Positions 23,369 to 32,140 of a stretch of 38,860 nt of DNA are shown here, in pieces; position 1 is the first letter of the stretch, and each line of letters opens with the position of its first letter. Location: assembly GCF_023701525.1 (NCBI RefSeq), contig NZ_JAMQAW010000002.1, positions 132,542 through 171,401 on the forward strand. The letters run 5' to 3'. A model generated the notes under the pieces. It had not been told where the DNA came from. It saw nothing but the letters and a program-made list of their open reading frames with translations, and did no database searches. The stretch is from Streptomyces albipurpureus (GTDB taxonomy: Bacteria > Actinomycetota > Actinomycetes > Streptomycetales > Streptomycetaceae). The position numbers and the translations under genes were made by a program.

Positions 23369-24589
23369 GTGCCTCGTACCGTCAGGGACGTCGTCTTCGT
23401 CGACGGCGTCCGCACCCCGTTCGGCAAGGCGGGCCCGAAGGGCATCTACCACGAGACCCGGGCCGACGATCTTGTCGTGAAGGCCATCCGAGAACTGCTG
23501 CGCCGCAATCCCGGCCTCGACCCGGCCCGCATCGACGAGGTGGCCATCGCCGCCACCACGCAGATCGGCGACCAGGGACTCACCCTCGGGCGTACCGCCG
23601 GCATCCTCGCCGGGCTGCCGCAGTCCGTACCCGGGTACTCCATCGACCGTATGTGCGCGGGCGCGATGACCGCCGTCACCACCACCGCGGGCGCCATCGC
23701 CTTCGGCGCGTACGACGTGGTCCTGGCGGGCGGCGTGGAGCACATGGGGCGCCACCCGATGGGCGAAGGGGTCGACCCCAACCCGCGGTTCGTGAGCGAG
23801 AAGCTCGTCGATGAGTCGGCCCTGTTCATGGGCATGACCGCGGAGAACCTGCACGACCGCTACCCGACCATCACCAAGCTGCGCGCCGATGAGTACGCGG
23901 TGCGTTCGCAGGAGAAGGCCGCGAAGGCGTACGCCAACGGAAGGATCCAGCAGGACCTGGTGCCCATCTCGGTGCGCCGCACCGACCCCGCGGGCGGTGA
24001 GACCGGCTGGGGTCTGTCCACCGCGGACGAGCCGATGCGCCCGGGCACCACGCTGGCGAACCTCGCCACGCTGAAGACCCCGTTCCGGCCGCACGGCCGG
24101 GTCACCGCGGGCAACGCCGCAGGTCTCAACGACGGTGCCACCGCGTCATTGATCGCCGCCGAGGACTTCGCCCGTGAGCACGGTCTGCCGGTGAAGATGC
24201 GGCTGGTCTCCTTCGCGTACACGGGAGTCGAGCCCGAGGTCATGGGGTACGGCCCGATCCCGGCGACCGAGAAGGCGCTGGCCAAGGCCGGCCTTTCGAT
24301 CGGCGATATCGGCCTTTTCGAGATCAATGAGGCGTTCGCCGTCCAGGTGTTGGCCTTCCTGGAGCACTACGGCATCGCCGATGACGACGCTCGCGTCAAC
24401 CAGTACGGCGGCGCCATCGCCTTCGGCCACCCGCTGGCGTCCTCCGGTGTCCGGCTGATGACCCAGCTGGCCAGCCAGTTCGAGGAGCAGCCGCAGGTCC
24501 GCTACGGCCTGACCACCATGTGCGTCGGCTTCGGCATGGGCGCATCGGTCATCTGGGAGAACCCGCACTTCGACGGAGGCGACAAGTGA
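23369..24589 (+). CDS. Acetyl-CoA acyltransferase (thiolase, FadA-like)
   Basis: GTG at 23369 follows GGAGGAGA and gives 406 residues, the normal thiolase length. The acylated nucleophile is Cys96 (IDRMCAGAMTAV). The other active-site blocks are present: NEAFAVQVLAF, GGAIAFGHPLASSGVR (catalytic His) and the second cysteine in TTMCVGFGMGASVIWE. It cleaves 3-ketoacyl-CoA with CoA in the last step of beta-oxidation (or the reverse). The next gene, the multifunctional hydratase/dehydrogenase, starts within its stop codon (GTGA, 24586-24589), so both subunits of a trifunctional-type complex are made together. It corresponds by position to SCO6027, from memory. Confidence 0.94.
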   Translation: MPRTVRDVVFVDGVRTPFGKAGPKGIYHETRADDLVVKAIRELLRRNPGLDPARIDEVAIAATTQIGDQGLTLGRTAGILAGLPQSVPGYSIDRMCAGAMTAVTTTAGAIAFGAYDVVLAGGVEHMGRHPMGEGVDPNPRFVSEKLVDESALFMGMTAENLHDRYPTITKLRADEYAVRSQEKAAKAYANGRIQQDLVPISVRRTDPAGGETGWGLSTADEPMRPGTTLANLATLKTPFRPHGRVTAGNAAGLNDGATASLIAAEDFAREHGLPVKMRLVSFAYTGVEPEVMGYGPIPATEKALAKAGLSIGDIGLFEINEAFAVQVLAFLEHYGIADDDARVNQYGGAIAFGHPLASSGVRLMTQLASQFEEQPQVRYGLTTMCVGFGMGASVIWENPHFDGGDK

Positions 24590-26712
24590 GTACCGCTGAA
24601 CTGCTGACGGGAGCAGCCGAACTGTTCCCGGACGAGGTTGTCACCAGCGCGCATGTGCGCCATCTCGATCTGCCCTTCGGCGTGGGCCGGTTCGCGCTGA
24701 TCACCCTGGACAACGGGCTTGACCACACCAAGCCGACCACGTTCGGGCCGCAGTCCCTGGCCCGGCTGAGCGCGGCGATCGACCAGGTCGAGCGGGAGGC
24801 GTCCGAGGGCTCGATCGTGGGTGTCGGTCTCACCGGCAAGCCGTTCATCTTCGCGGTCGGCGCCGATCTCAAGGGCGTTGAGCTGCTGAGGAACCACTCG
24901 GACGCGCTCGCGATCGGCTTGGGCGGCCACGATGTCTTCAAACGGCTCTCCGCGCTCGCGGTGCCCACGTTCGCGTACTACAACGGCGCGGCGATGGGTG
25001 GCGGTGTCGAGGTCGGGCTGCACTGCTCGTACCGTACGGTCTCCAGCGCCCTGCCCGCCTTCTCGCTGCCCGAGGTCTTCCTCGGGCTGGTGCCCGGCTG
25101 GGGCGGCTGCACCCTGCTGCCGAACCTGATCGGCGCGGACCGCGCGGTGACGGTGATCATCGAGAACTCGCTCAACCAGAACCGCCAGTTGAAGGGTGCC
25201 CAGGTCTTCGAACTCGGCATCGCCGACGCGATCTTCGAGGGCGCGGACTTCCTGGAGCAGTCGCTCTCCTGGACCGCCGCCGTCCTCAAGGGCGAGATCG
25301 TCGTGGGGCGGGCCGAGATCGACCGTGGCGAGGCATGGGACGCGGCGGTGGCCCGCGGGCGCTTCATCGCCGACTCCAAGGTGCATGGCGCGGCCCCGGC
25401 CGCCTACCGGGCCCTGGACATCATCGCCGCCGCCAAGAACGGTGACTTCCAGGCCGGTTTCGACGCTGAGGACCGGGCGCTGGCCGATCTGATCATGGGG
25501 GGCGAGCTGCGCAGCGGTATCTACGCCTTCAATCTGGTGCAGAAGCGGGCCAAGCGCCCGGTCGGCGCTCCGGACCGGGCGCTGGCCCGCCCGGTCACCA
25601 AGGTCGGTGTGGTCGGCGCGGGTCTGATGGCCTCGCAGTTGGCACTGCTCTTCCTGCGCCGGCTTGAGGTACCGGTGGTGCTCACCGATATCGACCAGGA
25701 GCGGATCGACAGGGGTGTGGGCTATGTCCACGCGGAGATCGACAAGTTGCTGGGCAAGGGGCGCATCAACCAGGACCGGGCCAATCGGCTCAAGGCCCTG
25801 GTCACCGGTGTGCTGGACAAGGCCGAGGGCTTCGCTGACGCCGACTTCGTCATCGAGGCCGTCTTCGAGGAGATGGGCGTCAAGCAGCAGGTGTTCGCCG
25901 AGGTGGAGGCGGTCGCCCCGGCCCACGCCATCCTCGCCACCAACACCTCCTCGCTCTCGGTGTCCGAGATGGCGTCCAAGCTCAAGCATCCCGAGCGGGT
26001 CGTCGGTTTCCACTTCTTCAACCCGGTGGCGATCCTGCCGCTGCTGGAGATCGTGCGCGGCGAGCAGACCGACGATGCCGCGCTGGCGACGGCCTTCGGG
26101 GTGGCCAAGAAGCTGAAGAAGACCGCGGTCCTGGTCAAGGACGCTCCGGCGTTCGTGGTGAACCGCATCCTGACGCGCTTCATGGGCGAGATCCAGAACG
26201 TCATCGACGAGGGCACCCCGGTCGCCGTGGCGGAGAAGGCCGTGGAGCCGCTCGGGCTGCCGATGTCACCGCTGGTGCTACTGGAGTTGGTGGGTCCGGC
26301 GATCGGGCTGCATGTGTCCGAGACCCTCAACCGGGCCTTCCCCGAGCGCTTTACGGTCTCCCCCAATCTCCAGGCGGTCGTCAAGGCCGGGAAGCGTGGC
26401 TTCTATGTGTACGACTCCGGGAAGCCGGAGTTGGACCCCGAGGTCGCGGCGCTGCTGGTCCAGGGCGATGTGGTGCTGACCGATGAGCAGACCAGGGCCC
26501 GGGTGCTGGACGCGGTGGCTCAGGAGATCGGGCTGATGCTTCAGGAAGGCGTGGTGGCGGAGGCCCAGGACATCGACCTCTGTCTGATCACGGGCGCGGG
26601 CTGGCCGTTCCATCTGGGCGGCGTCACGCCGTATCTGGACCGTGAGGGCGTCTCCCAGCGGGTCAACGGCAAGCCGTTCCTGGCCCCGGGTGTGGCGAGC
26701 GTCCCCGTCTGA
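24586..26712 (+). CDS. Multifunctional enoyl-CoA hydratase / 3-hydroxyacyl-CoA dehydrogenase (FadB-like)
   Basis: GTG at 24586 with GGAGG six bases upstream gives 708 residues. The N-terminal crotonase domain (about 1-290) shows FIFAVGADLKGVE, YYNGAAMGGGVEVGLH (oxyanion hole) and LPEVFLGLVPGWGGC (catalytic Glu). The dehydrogenase part (about 340-620) shows the NAD-binding motif VGVVGAGLMASQLALLF, ATNTSSLSVSEMAS, HFFNPVAILPLLEIVRG (catalytic His) and VKDAPAFVVNRIL, then a C-terminal helical domain. In the NAD motif the third Gly of GxGxxG is Ala. The protein hydrates enoyl-CoA and oxidises the 3-hydroxyacyl-CoA, feeding the thiolase encoded just upstream. Confidence 0.94.
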   Translation: MSTAELLTGAAELFPDEVVTSAHVRHLDLPFGVGRFALITLDNGLDHTKPTTFGPQSLARLSAAIDQVEREASEGSIVGVGLTGKPFIFAVGADLKGVELLRNHSDALAIGLGGHDVFKRLSALAVPTFAYYNGAAMGGGVEVGLHCSYRTVSSALPAFSLPEVFLGLVPGWGGCTLLPNLIGADRAVTVIIENSLNQNRQLKGAQVFELGIADAIFEGADFLEQSLSWTAAVLKGEIVVGRAEIDRGEAWDAAVARGRFIADSKVHGAAPAAYRALDIIAAAKNGDFQAGFDAEDRALADLIMGGELRSGIYAFNLVQKRAKRPVGAPDRALARPVTKVGVVGAGLMASQLALLFLRRLEVPVVLTDIDQERIDRGVGYVHAEIDKLLGKGRINQDRANRLKALVTGVLDKAEGFADADFVIEAVFEEMGVKQQVFAEVEAVAPAHAILATNTSSLSVSEMASKLKHPERVVGFHFFNPVAILPLLEIVRGEQTDDAALATAFGVAKKLKKTAVLVKDAPAFVVNRILTRFMGEIQNVIDEGTPVAVAEKAVEPLGLPMSPLVLLELVGPAIGLHVSETLNRAFPERFTVSPNLQAVVKAGKRGFYVYDSGKPELDPEVAALLVQGDVVLTDEQTRARVLDAVAQEIGLMLQEGVVAEAQDIDLCLITGAGWPFHLGGVTPYLDREGVSQRVNGKPFLAPGVASVPV

Positions 26713-26729
26713 CGCACGGTGTGACCACC

Positions 26730-26762
26730 AAGGGGCTGTCCGGGTTTCCCGGACAGCCCCTT
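26730..26762 (+). terminator. Strong factor-independent-type hairpin after the beta-oxidation operon
   Basis: A perfect 15-bp stem (26730-26744 with 26748-26762; arm begins AAGGGGCTGTCC) closed by TTT, 18 bases after the stop. The best terminator in the window. Confidence 0.9.
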
Positions 26763-27148
26763 CGTCGTCTTCCGTCGTAGGACCCGAGATACCCGGTAAC
26801 CGCTGTGCGCCACGGTGACGGCGTCGATCGTCCGGGCCGGGGCCCAACGTCATGATCCGCCCAGAGGGGCTCTACGGCCCCGCCAGGCGGGTGGGACCCG
26901 TTGTTCCCGGGCCGGTCGCTCCCCGGCCCGGGAAATGGTCAGGTCAGGGGCGCTGGGCGTTCCGCAAGGCCCAGCGGTGGCGACCGGCACGCCATCGGCC
27001 ACGCTTTTTCGACGCGCGTGGGGCGGCCTCCCGTGGTGGGCGGCACGACACCACGGGCACCGGCTGCGGGAAGGGCCACAGAAAGGGCTACGAGATCGTC
27101 GTCGACCGGCGGTGGGGGCGGTCAGCACTCGGCTATCTTTATCCAACA
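26763..27148. other. Interval without a convincing gene
   Basis: About 390 bases after the terminator. Frames are open but Arg/Gly/Pro-rich with no ribosome site. The composition becomes AT-richer from about 27125 (GGCTATCTTTATCC), which may mark a promoter for the small ORF that follows. Confidence 0.5.
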
Positions 27149-27508
27149 ATGATGGTCAACCGGGCCGAGACCGTAACGATTGCAACAACGATGATCGCGA
27201 TGGCGATCACGTTCACCATCGCGATGGCCCCTGCGCTCACGGCCCGTTCCTCACGAGGAGGGCCCGGCCAGGCATCCGCCGTCCCAAGGACACGTCCTGT
27301 CCACCGCACCCACCCGGTCCTTGACACCGTCGGTGAGGAGAACACCGAACCCGAGCCGCCACGGCCGCGTAGCCATCGACTCGCGGCCATCCACGGAATA
27401 CGTTCTGGTGAGGGGCAGTTCAGCGACCGGCCAGGGACGAACGAGCGACGGGCGACAAGCGCAGTGAAGGCAATGAACACCGTGACCGCCGACCGGGCGC
27501 GCGGCTGA
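27149..27508 (+). CDS. Doubtful small ORF with signal-like N-terminus
   Basis: Two ATGs (27149, 27152) open a 119-residue frame. Residues 8-32 are hydrophobic (VTIATTMIAMAITFTIAMAPALTA) and look like a signal peptide or anchor, and the rest is Arg/Pro-rich and polar. TATCTT at 27135-27140 could be a -10 element. Its TGA overlaps the ATG of the next gene (TGATG at 27506-27510), which is the main argument for reality. Against it, third-position G/C is only moderate, the hydrophobic part overlaps a DNA inverted repeat (27194-27225), and no ribosome site is visible. I do not recognise a family. Confidence 0.3.
   Translation: MMVNRAETVTIATTMIAMAITFTIAMAPALTARSSRGGPGQASAVPRTRPVHRTHPVLDTVGEENTEPEPPRPRSHRLAAIHGIRSGEGQFSDRPGTNERRATSAVKAMNTVTADRARG
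27194..27225. repeat. Inverted repeat, 10-base arms
   Basis: ATCGCGATGG (27194-27203) and CCATCGCGAT (27216-27225) are complementary around 12 bases. Each arm contains the palindrome ATCGCGAT, so the arms are also near direct repeats. Confidence 0.8.
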
Positions 27509-27900
27509 TGGCGCACCAGCCCCTGACCCTGTTGATCGTGGACAGCGCCAATGTCGTGGGATCGGTCCCCGACGGTTGGTGGCGCGACAGGCGCGGAGCC
27601 TCCGAACGCCTTCGGGACCGGCTTGCCGGGCACGCAGACGCCGGTATTCCGGGAATCCCCGGCGAGTTGGAGATCGTGCTGGTGGTGGAGGGCGCGGCAC
27701 GCGGAGTGGAATCGGTGCCCGGGGTTCGGGTGTCCGAGGCTCCGGGCAGCGGGGACGACCACATCGTGCAGTTGGCCGCCGAAGCCCGTGACCGGCCCTG
27801 TGTGGTCGTCACGGCAGACCGCGGGCTTCGTCAGCGAGTGACCCAGATGGGCGCCCAGACCGTGGGCCCCAGAACGGTGTACGGCTCCGAGTCGGAGTAG
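27508..27900 (+). CDS. Small PIN/NYN-fold nuclease-like protein
   Basis: A 130-residue protein starting MAHQPLTLLIVDSANVVGS. The pattern LLIVDSANVVGSVPDGWWRD (first Asp plus Asn), SGDDHIVQLAAEA (acidic pair) and CVVVTADRGLRQRV (last Asp) matches the acidic triad of PIN/NYN RNase-like folds such as YacP. Homologues are often labelled NTP pyrophosphohydrolase, which I would not trust over the motifs. Probably a metal-dependent RNA-acting enzyme in the cytoplasm; the substrate is unknown. No strong ribosome site, and the start overlaps the preceding small ORF. Convergent with the permease gene. Confidence 0.75.
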   Translation: MAHQPLTLLIVDSANVVGSVPDGWWRDRRGASERLRDRLAGHADAGIPGIPGELEIVLVVEGAARGVESVPGVRVSEAPGSGDDHIVQLAAEARDRPCVVVTADRGLRQRVTQMGAQTVGPRTVYGSESE

Positions 27901-27978
27901 GCCACCGGCTCGGGCCCGACGCGACGGCCGCGCACATCAGTCCTCGTGCGACTCCGGCCCGCCGACTCGCCCGCGGTA

Positions 27979-28005
27979 TCAGCGGTGTCAGCGGTGTCAG
28001 CGGTC
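27979..28005. repeat. 9-base repeat, three copies
   Basis: TCAGCGGTG twice followed by TCAGCGGTC, in the gap between the convergent nuclease-like and permease genes and touching the permease stop codon. Confidence 0.85.
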
Positions 28006-29540
28006 TACCGCACCTCGTCCGACGGGGAGTCGGCGCTGGCGATCTGGTGGGGGTCGAGCCTGCTGTGTCGCCGTCCGTACCAGAAGTAGACGAGCACGCC
28101 CAGCACCATCCAGATGCCAAAGCGCAGCCAGGTCTCGGTGGGCAGGTTGAGCATCAGCCAGACGGAGGCCGCCACCGAGGCGATCGGCAGCCAGGGCACC
28201 AGTGGGGTGCGGAAGGCACGGGGCAGATCGGGGCGGGTACGGCGCAGGATGACCACACCGATCGCGACCACGACAAAGGCGAAGAGCGTGCCGATGTTCA
28301 CCAGGGTCGCCAGTTCCTCGATGCTGGTGAAGCCCGCGATGATCGCGATCACCACACCGAGCAGAACCGTGGCGCGGTACGGCGTCCGGTACCGCGGGTG
28401 CACCCGGGAGAAGAAGCGCGGGAGCAGCCCGTCGCGGCTCATGGCGAAGAACACCCGGGTCTGGCCGAGCAGCAGGATCATGCAGACGGTGGTGAGGCCG
28501 ACGGCGGCACCGAAGCTGATGACTCCCGCGTACCAGGGGTGGCCGGTCGCCTTGAAGGCGTCGGCCAGCGGCGCGTCGATGGAGAGCTCGCTGTAGTGCT
28601 GCATTCCGGTGACGACGATCGAGACCGCCACGTACAACGTCGTGCAGATGACGAGGGAGCCGAGGATGCCCCGGGGCATGTCCCGCTGCGGCAGTTTGGT
28701 CTCCTCGGCGGCGGTCGCCACCACATCGAAGCCGATGAAGGCGAAGAAGACCACCGACGCGGCGGTGAAGATGCCCAACACGCCGAAGTTGGTGGGCGCG
28801 TAGCCGAACAGCACTTGGATGAGGGGCTCTTGCAGACCTGAAGCACCTTCCGTCTTCACCGCCGGGGGGATGAAGGGGCTGTAGTTCGACACCTTGATGA
28901 AGAAGGCACCGGCGACGATGACCAGCAGGACGACCCCGACCTTGATGGCCACGACCACCGTGGTGACCCGGGCGGAGAGCTTCATCCCGAGGACGAGGAC
29001 GCCGGTGAGCACCAGGACCAGCAGAAAGGCCAGCAGATCGAAGGCGAAACCGAAGGTGTGATTCGTACCGGAAAGAGCGTCGGGCAGCTGCCAGCCCACA
29101 TTGTCCAGGAGTGAGCGGACATAGCCGGACCAGCCGACGGCCACCACCGCCGTACCCAGCGCGAACTCCAGCACCAGGTCCCAGCCGATGATCCAGGCGG
29201 GAAGCTCGCCGAGGGAGGCGAAGGCGAAGGTGTACGCCGAGCCGGCCACCGGGACGGTGGACGCGAACTCCGCGTAGCACAGGGCCGCGAGGGCGCAGAC
29301 CACTCCCGCCACGGCGAAGGCGATGGCCGTGGCGGGTCCCGCGTTCTGCTTGGCCACCGCGCCGGTGAGAACGAAAATACCGGTGCCGATGATGACACCG
29401 ACCCCGAAGACGGTGAGGTCGAGCGCGGACAGCGATCTGCTGAGCGCGTGCTCCGGCTCCTCTGTGTCGCGGATGGACTGCTCGATGCCCTTGGTTCGGA
29501 AGACACCCGTTCGGCCTGGGGGGTCTGTGTGTGTGCTCAC
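28005..29540 (-). CDS. APC-family cationic amino-acid permease
   Basis: GTG at 29540 follows GGAGGT by six bases, giving 511 residues; an in-frame extension to 29678 lacks a ribosome site. After a charged N-terminus (EQSIRDTEEPEHALSRSLSALD) come about 12 membrane helices beginning LTVFGVGVIIGTGIFVLTG, the substrate-binding first helix of the APC fold. Later landmarks are FAFIGFDVVATAAEE, in helix 6 region, and GQTRVFFAMSRDGLLP. This pattern fits the CAT (cationic amino acid transporter) subgroup, proton- or sodium-driven importers of arginine, lysine or related compounds. The C-terminus is polar (SRLDPHQIASADSPSDEVR). It is transcribed in the same direction as dxs but separated by a strong hairpin. 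Confidence 0.9.
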   Translation of the reverse strand: MSTHTDPPGRTGVFRTKGIEQSIRDTEEPEHALSRSLSALDLTVFGVGVIIGTGIFVLTGAVAKQNAGPATAIAFAVAGVVCALAALCYAEFASTVPVAGSAYTFAFASLGELPAWIIGWDLVLEFALGTAVVAVGWSGYVRSLLDNVGWQLPDALSGTNHTFGFAFDLLAFLLVLVLTGVLVLGMKLSARVTTVVVAIKVGVVLLVIVAGAFFIKVSNYSPFIPPAVKTEGASGLQEPLIQVLFGYAPTNFGVLGIFTAASVVFFAFIGFDVVATAAEETKLPQRDMPRGILGSLVICTTLYVAVSIVVTGMQHYSELSIDAPLADAFKATGHPWYAGVISFGAAVGLTTVCMILLLGQTRVFFAMSRDGLLPRFFSRVHPRYRTPYRATVLLGVVIAIIAGFTSIEELATLVNIGTLFAFVVVAIGVVILRRTRPDLPRAFRTPLVPWLPIASVAASVWLMLNLPTETWLRFGIWMVLGVLVYFWYGRRHSRLDPHQIASADSPSDEVR

Positions 29541-29622
29541 CGTGCACCTCCGCGCTCGTCGTCCCGTCATGATCGGGACGGTCGATGGCACACAGGCGGC
29601 CGTTTGGGTGGAGTTCACGCGA

Positions 29623-29666
29623 ATGGGCCGGAAGGACCACCCGTCCAGGGTGACCTCCCGGCCCAT
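29623..29666 (-). terminator. Long structured hairpin between dxs and the permease
   Basis: ATGGGCCGG (29623-29631) pairs with CCGGCCCAT (29658-29666). Inside, AGG/CCT and CACCC/GGGTG pair around GTCCA with small internal bulges. It lies 38 bases past the dxs stop and 83 bases before the permease start, so it may terminate dxs or shape the permease leader. Confidence 0.65.
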
Positions 29667-29704
29667 CGCCACGCACACGCCCTCGGGCGGTAGCGCGGAA
29701 TCCG

Positions 29705-31645
29705 TCAGTCGCGCACCGGCTCCACTGCCTCGCCCGTCGAGCTCGGCTCATCGGCGAAGCGGCCGTCGAGCCTGCTGACCAGGCCGGTGACCTGCCGGGC
29801 GATGTCGGGCGCGGTGAGACCGATCTCCGCCATCACCTCCTTGCGGGTGGCATGGTCGAGGAACCGCGGCGGAATGCCGAAGTCGCGCAGCGGTACGTCC
29901 ACGCCCGCGTCGCGCAGCGCCTGCGCGACCGCGGAGCCCACACCGCCCACCCGAATGTTGTCCTCGACCGTGACGACCACCTGGTGTCGCTCGGCGAGCG
30001 GGGCGAGCGCCTCATCCACCGGCTTGACCCAACGCGGGTCGACGACGGTGGTGGAGATGCCCTGCTTGTCCAGCAGGTCGGCGATCTCCAGACACATCGG
30101 GGCGAGCGCGCCCACCGAAACCAGCAGGACGTCGGGGCGCTCGGAGTGCTCCGTACCGGCGTGGCGCAGTACGTCCATGCCGCCGATGCGGCCGACGGCC
30201 TTGACCGCCGGGCCGACCGCGCCCTTGGAGAAGCGCACCACGGTCGGGGCGTCGTCGACGGCGACGGCCTCACGCAGTTGGGCGCGGACCTGATCGGCGT
30301 CACGCGGGGCGGCGAGCCGTAGACCGGGGACGATCTGAAGGAGCGACATGTCCCACATACCGTTGTGGGACGCGCCGTCGGTGCCGGTGACCCCTGCGCG
30401 GTCCAGGACGAAGGTCACTCCGCACTTGTGCAGGGCCACGTCCATCAGCACCTGGTCGAAGGCGCGGTTGAGGAAGGTGGCGTAGACCGCGAAGACGGGG
30501 TGGACGCCACCGGTCGCCAGACCGGCCGCGGAGACCGCCGCGTGCTGCTCGGCGATGCCGACGTCATAGACCCGGTCGGGGAACGCCTTGGCGAACTTTT
30601 CGAGACCCACGGGCTGGAGCATGGCGGCGGTGATCGCCACGATGTCGTCGCGCTCCTCGCCGAGCTTGACCATCTCCTCGCCGAAGACGGAGGTCCAGTC
30701 AAGACCGGAGCTGGCGATGGGCAGCCCCGTATCGGGGTGGATCTTGCCAACCGCGTGGAAGCGGTCCGCCTCGTCCTGAAGGGCGGGCTGGTAGCCACGG
30801 CCCTTCTCGGTGAGGCAGTGGACGATGACCGGGCCGCCGAAGCGCTTGGCGCGGACGAGCGCGGATTCCAGGGCTTCGATGTCATGGCCGTCGATGGGGC
30901 CGACGTACTTCAGCCCGAGGTCCTCGAACATGCCCTGCGGTGCGATGAAGTCCTTGAGGCCCTTCTTCGCGCCGTGCAGCGTCTCGTAGAGCGGCTTGCC
31001 GACGACGGGGGTGCGGCCCAGGATGTCCTTGCCCCGGGCCAGGAAGCGCTCATACCCGTCGGTGGTGCGCAGGGTGGCCAGGTGGTTGGCGAGGCCGCCG
31101 ATGGTCGGAGCGTAGGAGCGCTCGTTGTCATTGACGACGATGACCAGCGGGCGGTCCTTGGCGGCGGCGATGTTGTTCAGCGCCTCCCAGGCCATACCGC
31201 CGGTGAGGGCGCCGTCGCCGATGACCGCGACCACATGGTCGTCCTGCTTGCGCACCTCATTGGCCTTGGCGAGGCCATCGGCCCAGCCGAGGACCGTGGA
31301 GGCGTGGGAGTTCTCGATGATGTCGTGGTCGGACTCCGCCCGTGCCGGGTAGCCGGAGAGACCGCCCTTCATCTTCAGCCGGGAGAAGTCATGGCGACCG
31401 GTGAGCAGTTTGTGCACATAGCTCTGGTGTCCGGTGTCCCAGAGGACCTTGTCCTTCGGGGAGTCGAAGACGCGGTGCAGGGCGATGGTCAGCTCGACCA
31501 CGCCGAGGTTGGGACCTAGGTGGCCTCCGGTCTTGGAAACGGCGTCCACGAGGAACGTCCGGATCTCTTCGGCCAGCTGATCCAGCTGCTCCGGGTTGAG
31601 CCGGTCCAGATCGCGCGGTCCCTTGATACGGGTAAGCAGTGCCAC
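29705..31645 (-). CDS. dxs: 1-deoxy-D-xylulose-5-phosphate synthase
   Basis: GTG at 31645 ([13 protein letters not shown]) lies five bases after AGGAGG, giving 646 residues, normal for the family. The enzyme joins pyruvate and glyceraldehyde-3-phosphate to DXP, the first step of the MEP isoprenoid pathway, using thiamine diphosphate. Seen are [17 protein letters not shown], the TPP/Mg motif [28 protein letters not shown], the catalytic glutamate region [18 protein letters not shown] and [15 protein letters not shown]. All three transketolase-like domains are complete. It supplies precursors for quinones, hopanoids, carotenoids and terpenes. Confidence 0.97.
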   Translation of the reverse strand: MALLTRIKGPRDLDRLNPEQLDQLAEEIRTFLVDAVSKTGGHLGPNLGVVELTIALHRVFDSPKDKVLWDTGHQSYVHKLLTGRHDFSRLKMKGGLSGYPARAESDHDIIENSHASTVLGWADGLAKANEVRKQDDHVVAVIGDGALTGGMAWEALNNIAAAKDRPLVIVVNDNERSYAPTIGGLANHLATLRTTDGYERFLARGKDILGRTPVVGKPLYETLHGAKKGLKDFIAPQGMFEDLGLKYVGPIDGHDIEALESALVRAKRFGGPVIVHCLTEKGRGYQPALQDEADRFHAVGKIHPDTGLPIASSGLDWTSVFGEEMVKLGEERDDIVAITAAMLQPVGLEKFAKAFPDRVYDVGIAEQHAAVSAAGLATGGVHPVFAVYATFLNRAFDQVLMDVALHKCGVTFVLDRAGVTGTDGASHNGMWDMSLLQIVPGLRLAAPRDADQVRAQLREAVAVDDAPTVVRFSKGAVGPAVKAVGRIGGMDVLRHAGTEHSERPDVLLVSVGALAPMCLEIADLLDKQGISTTVVDPRWVKPVDEALAPLAERHQVVVTVEDNIRVGGVGSAVAQALRDAGVDVPLRDFGIPPRFLDHATRKEVMAEIGLTAPDIARQVTGLVSRLDGRFADEPSSTGEAVEPVRD

Positions 31646-31715
31646 CCGTGCCTCCTTGCGTATTGAGCTGGTCGAGCGTTGCGTATCGAACCGGCCGGAA
31701 GTGCCGATTTGACCG

Positions 31716-31745
31716 AGTCTAATGTTCCGCGCCCGGCCTTGGTCA
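31716..31745 (-). promoter_or_regulatory. Possible dxs promoter
   Basis: On the minus strand TAGACT (31721-31716), a favoured Streptomyces -10 sequence, lies 18 bases after TGACCA (31745-31740). The start of transcription would be near 31709, about 63 bases before the dxs GTG. Confidence 0.4.
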
Positions 31746-32140
31746 TCGGGCGGTGGGTTCTGCATCACGCCAATGGCGGATACCCACTCCGGTCCGTGGC
31801 AATGCAGGGCTTCTGATGCTGTCGCCGAACTACGGTGGGGAGCGCGGCGTACGGCTGCGGCGCGGCGTTGCGTCTCCACGCCCCCTGAGGGTGTCCACGC
31901 TCTTGGCGGCCGAACGGTTCCCATGCCGTTGCGGCACTACCGCGGCCTCCACTCCTCCTCAGCCCCGGTGCCCACTGCCCTGCCTGGTCCGCCGACAGGA
32001 CTGCCGAGGACCGCAGGGGCCGGTCGAGAAGTACGCCGGACCCGCTATCCAACGTCAAGGGTTGAACACTCCCAGCGATGACAACGCTGCCATGATTCCG
32101 TGAGTGAACGCAGTCATCTGACTGGCCCCGTTGGGCCGCG
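31746..32140. other. Interval between dxs and the ROK gene without a gene
   Basis: About 395 bases with no frame showing credible coding bias, start and ribosome site. The only notable element is the LacI-type operator at 32079. In S. coelicolor, as I recall, a xylose ABC operon (xylFGH) lies between these two genes; none is present here. Confidence 0.55.
32079..32092. promoter_or_regulatory. LacI-type operator-like palindrome
   Basis: TGACAACGCTGCCA has the form TGNCANCGNTGNCA, a dyad centred on CG as recognised by LacI-family sugar regulators; the flanking A and T extend it to 16 bases. A close copy lies at 37487. No LacI-type gene is in the window. Confidence 0.5.

Noticed and set aside
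27139..27219. 26-residue hydrophobic minus-strand peptide (MVNVIAIAIIVVAIVTV...)
   Set aside because: It has an AGGGG-like site but arises from the inverted repeat at 27194-27225, and the plus strand is equally hydrophobic; not enough support to call a gene.
29541..29678. N-terminal extension of the permease frame to 29678
   Set aside because: It lacks a ribosome site and covers the hairpin at 29623-29666; GTG at 29540 has a strong GGAGGT site.
31722..32081. Plus-strand frame of 119 residues between dxs and the ROK gene
   Set aside because: No ribosome site, Arg/Pro/Ser-rich shadow-like translation, and no similarity to xyl genes that I could see.
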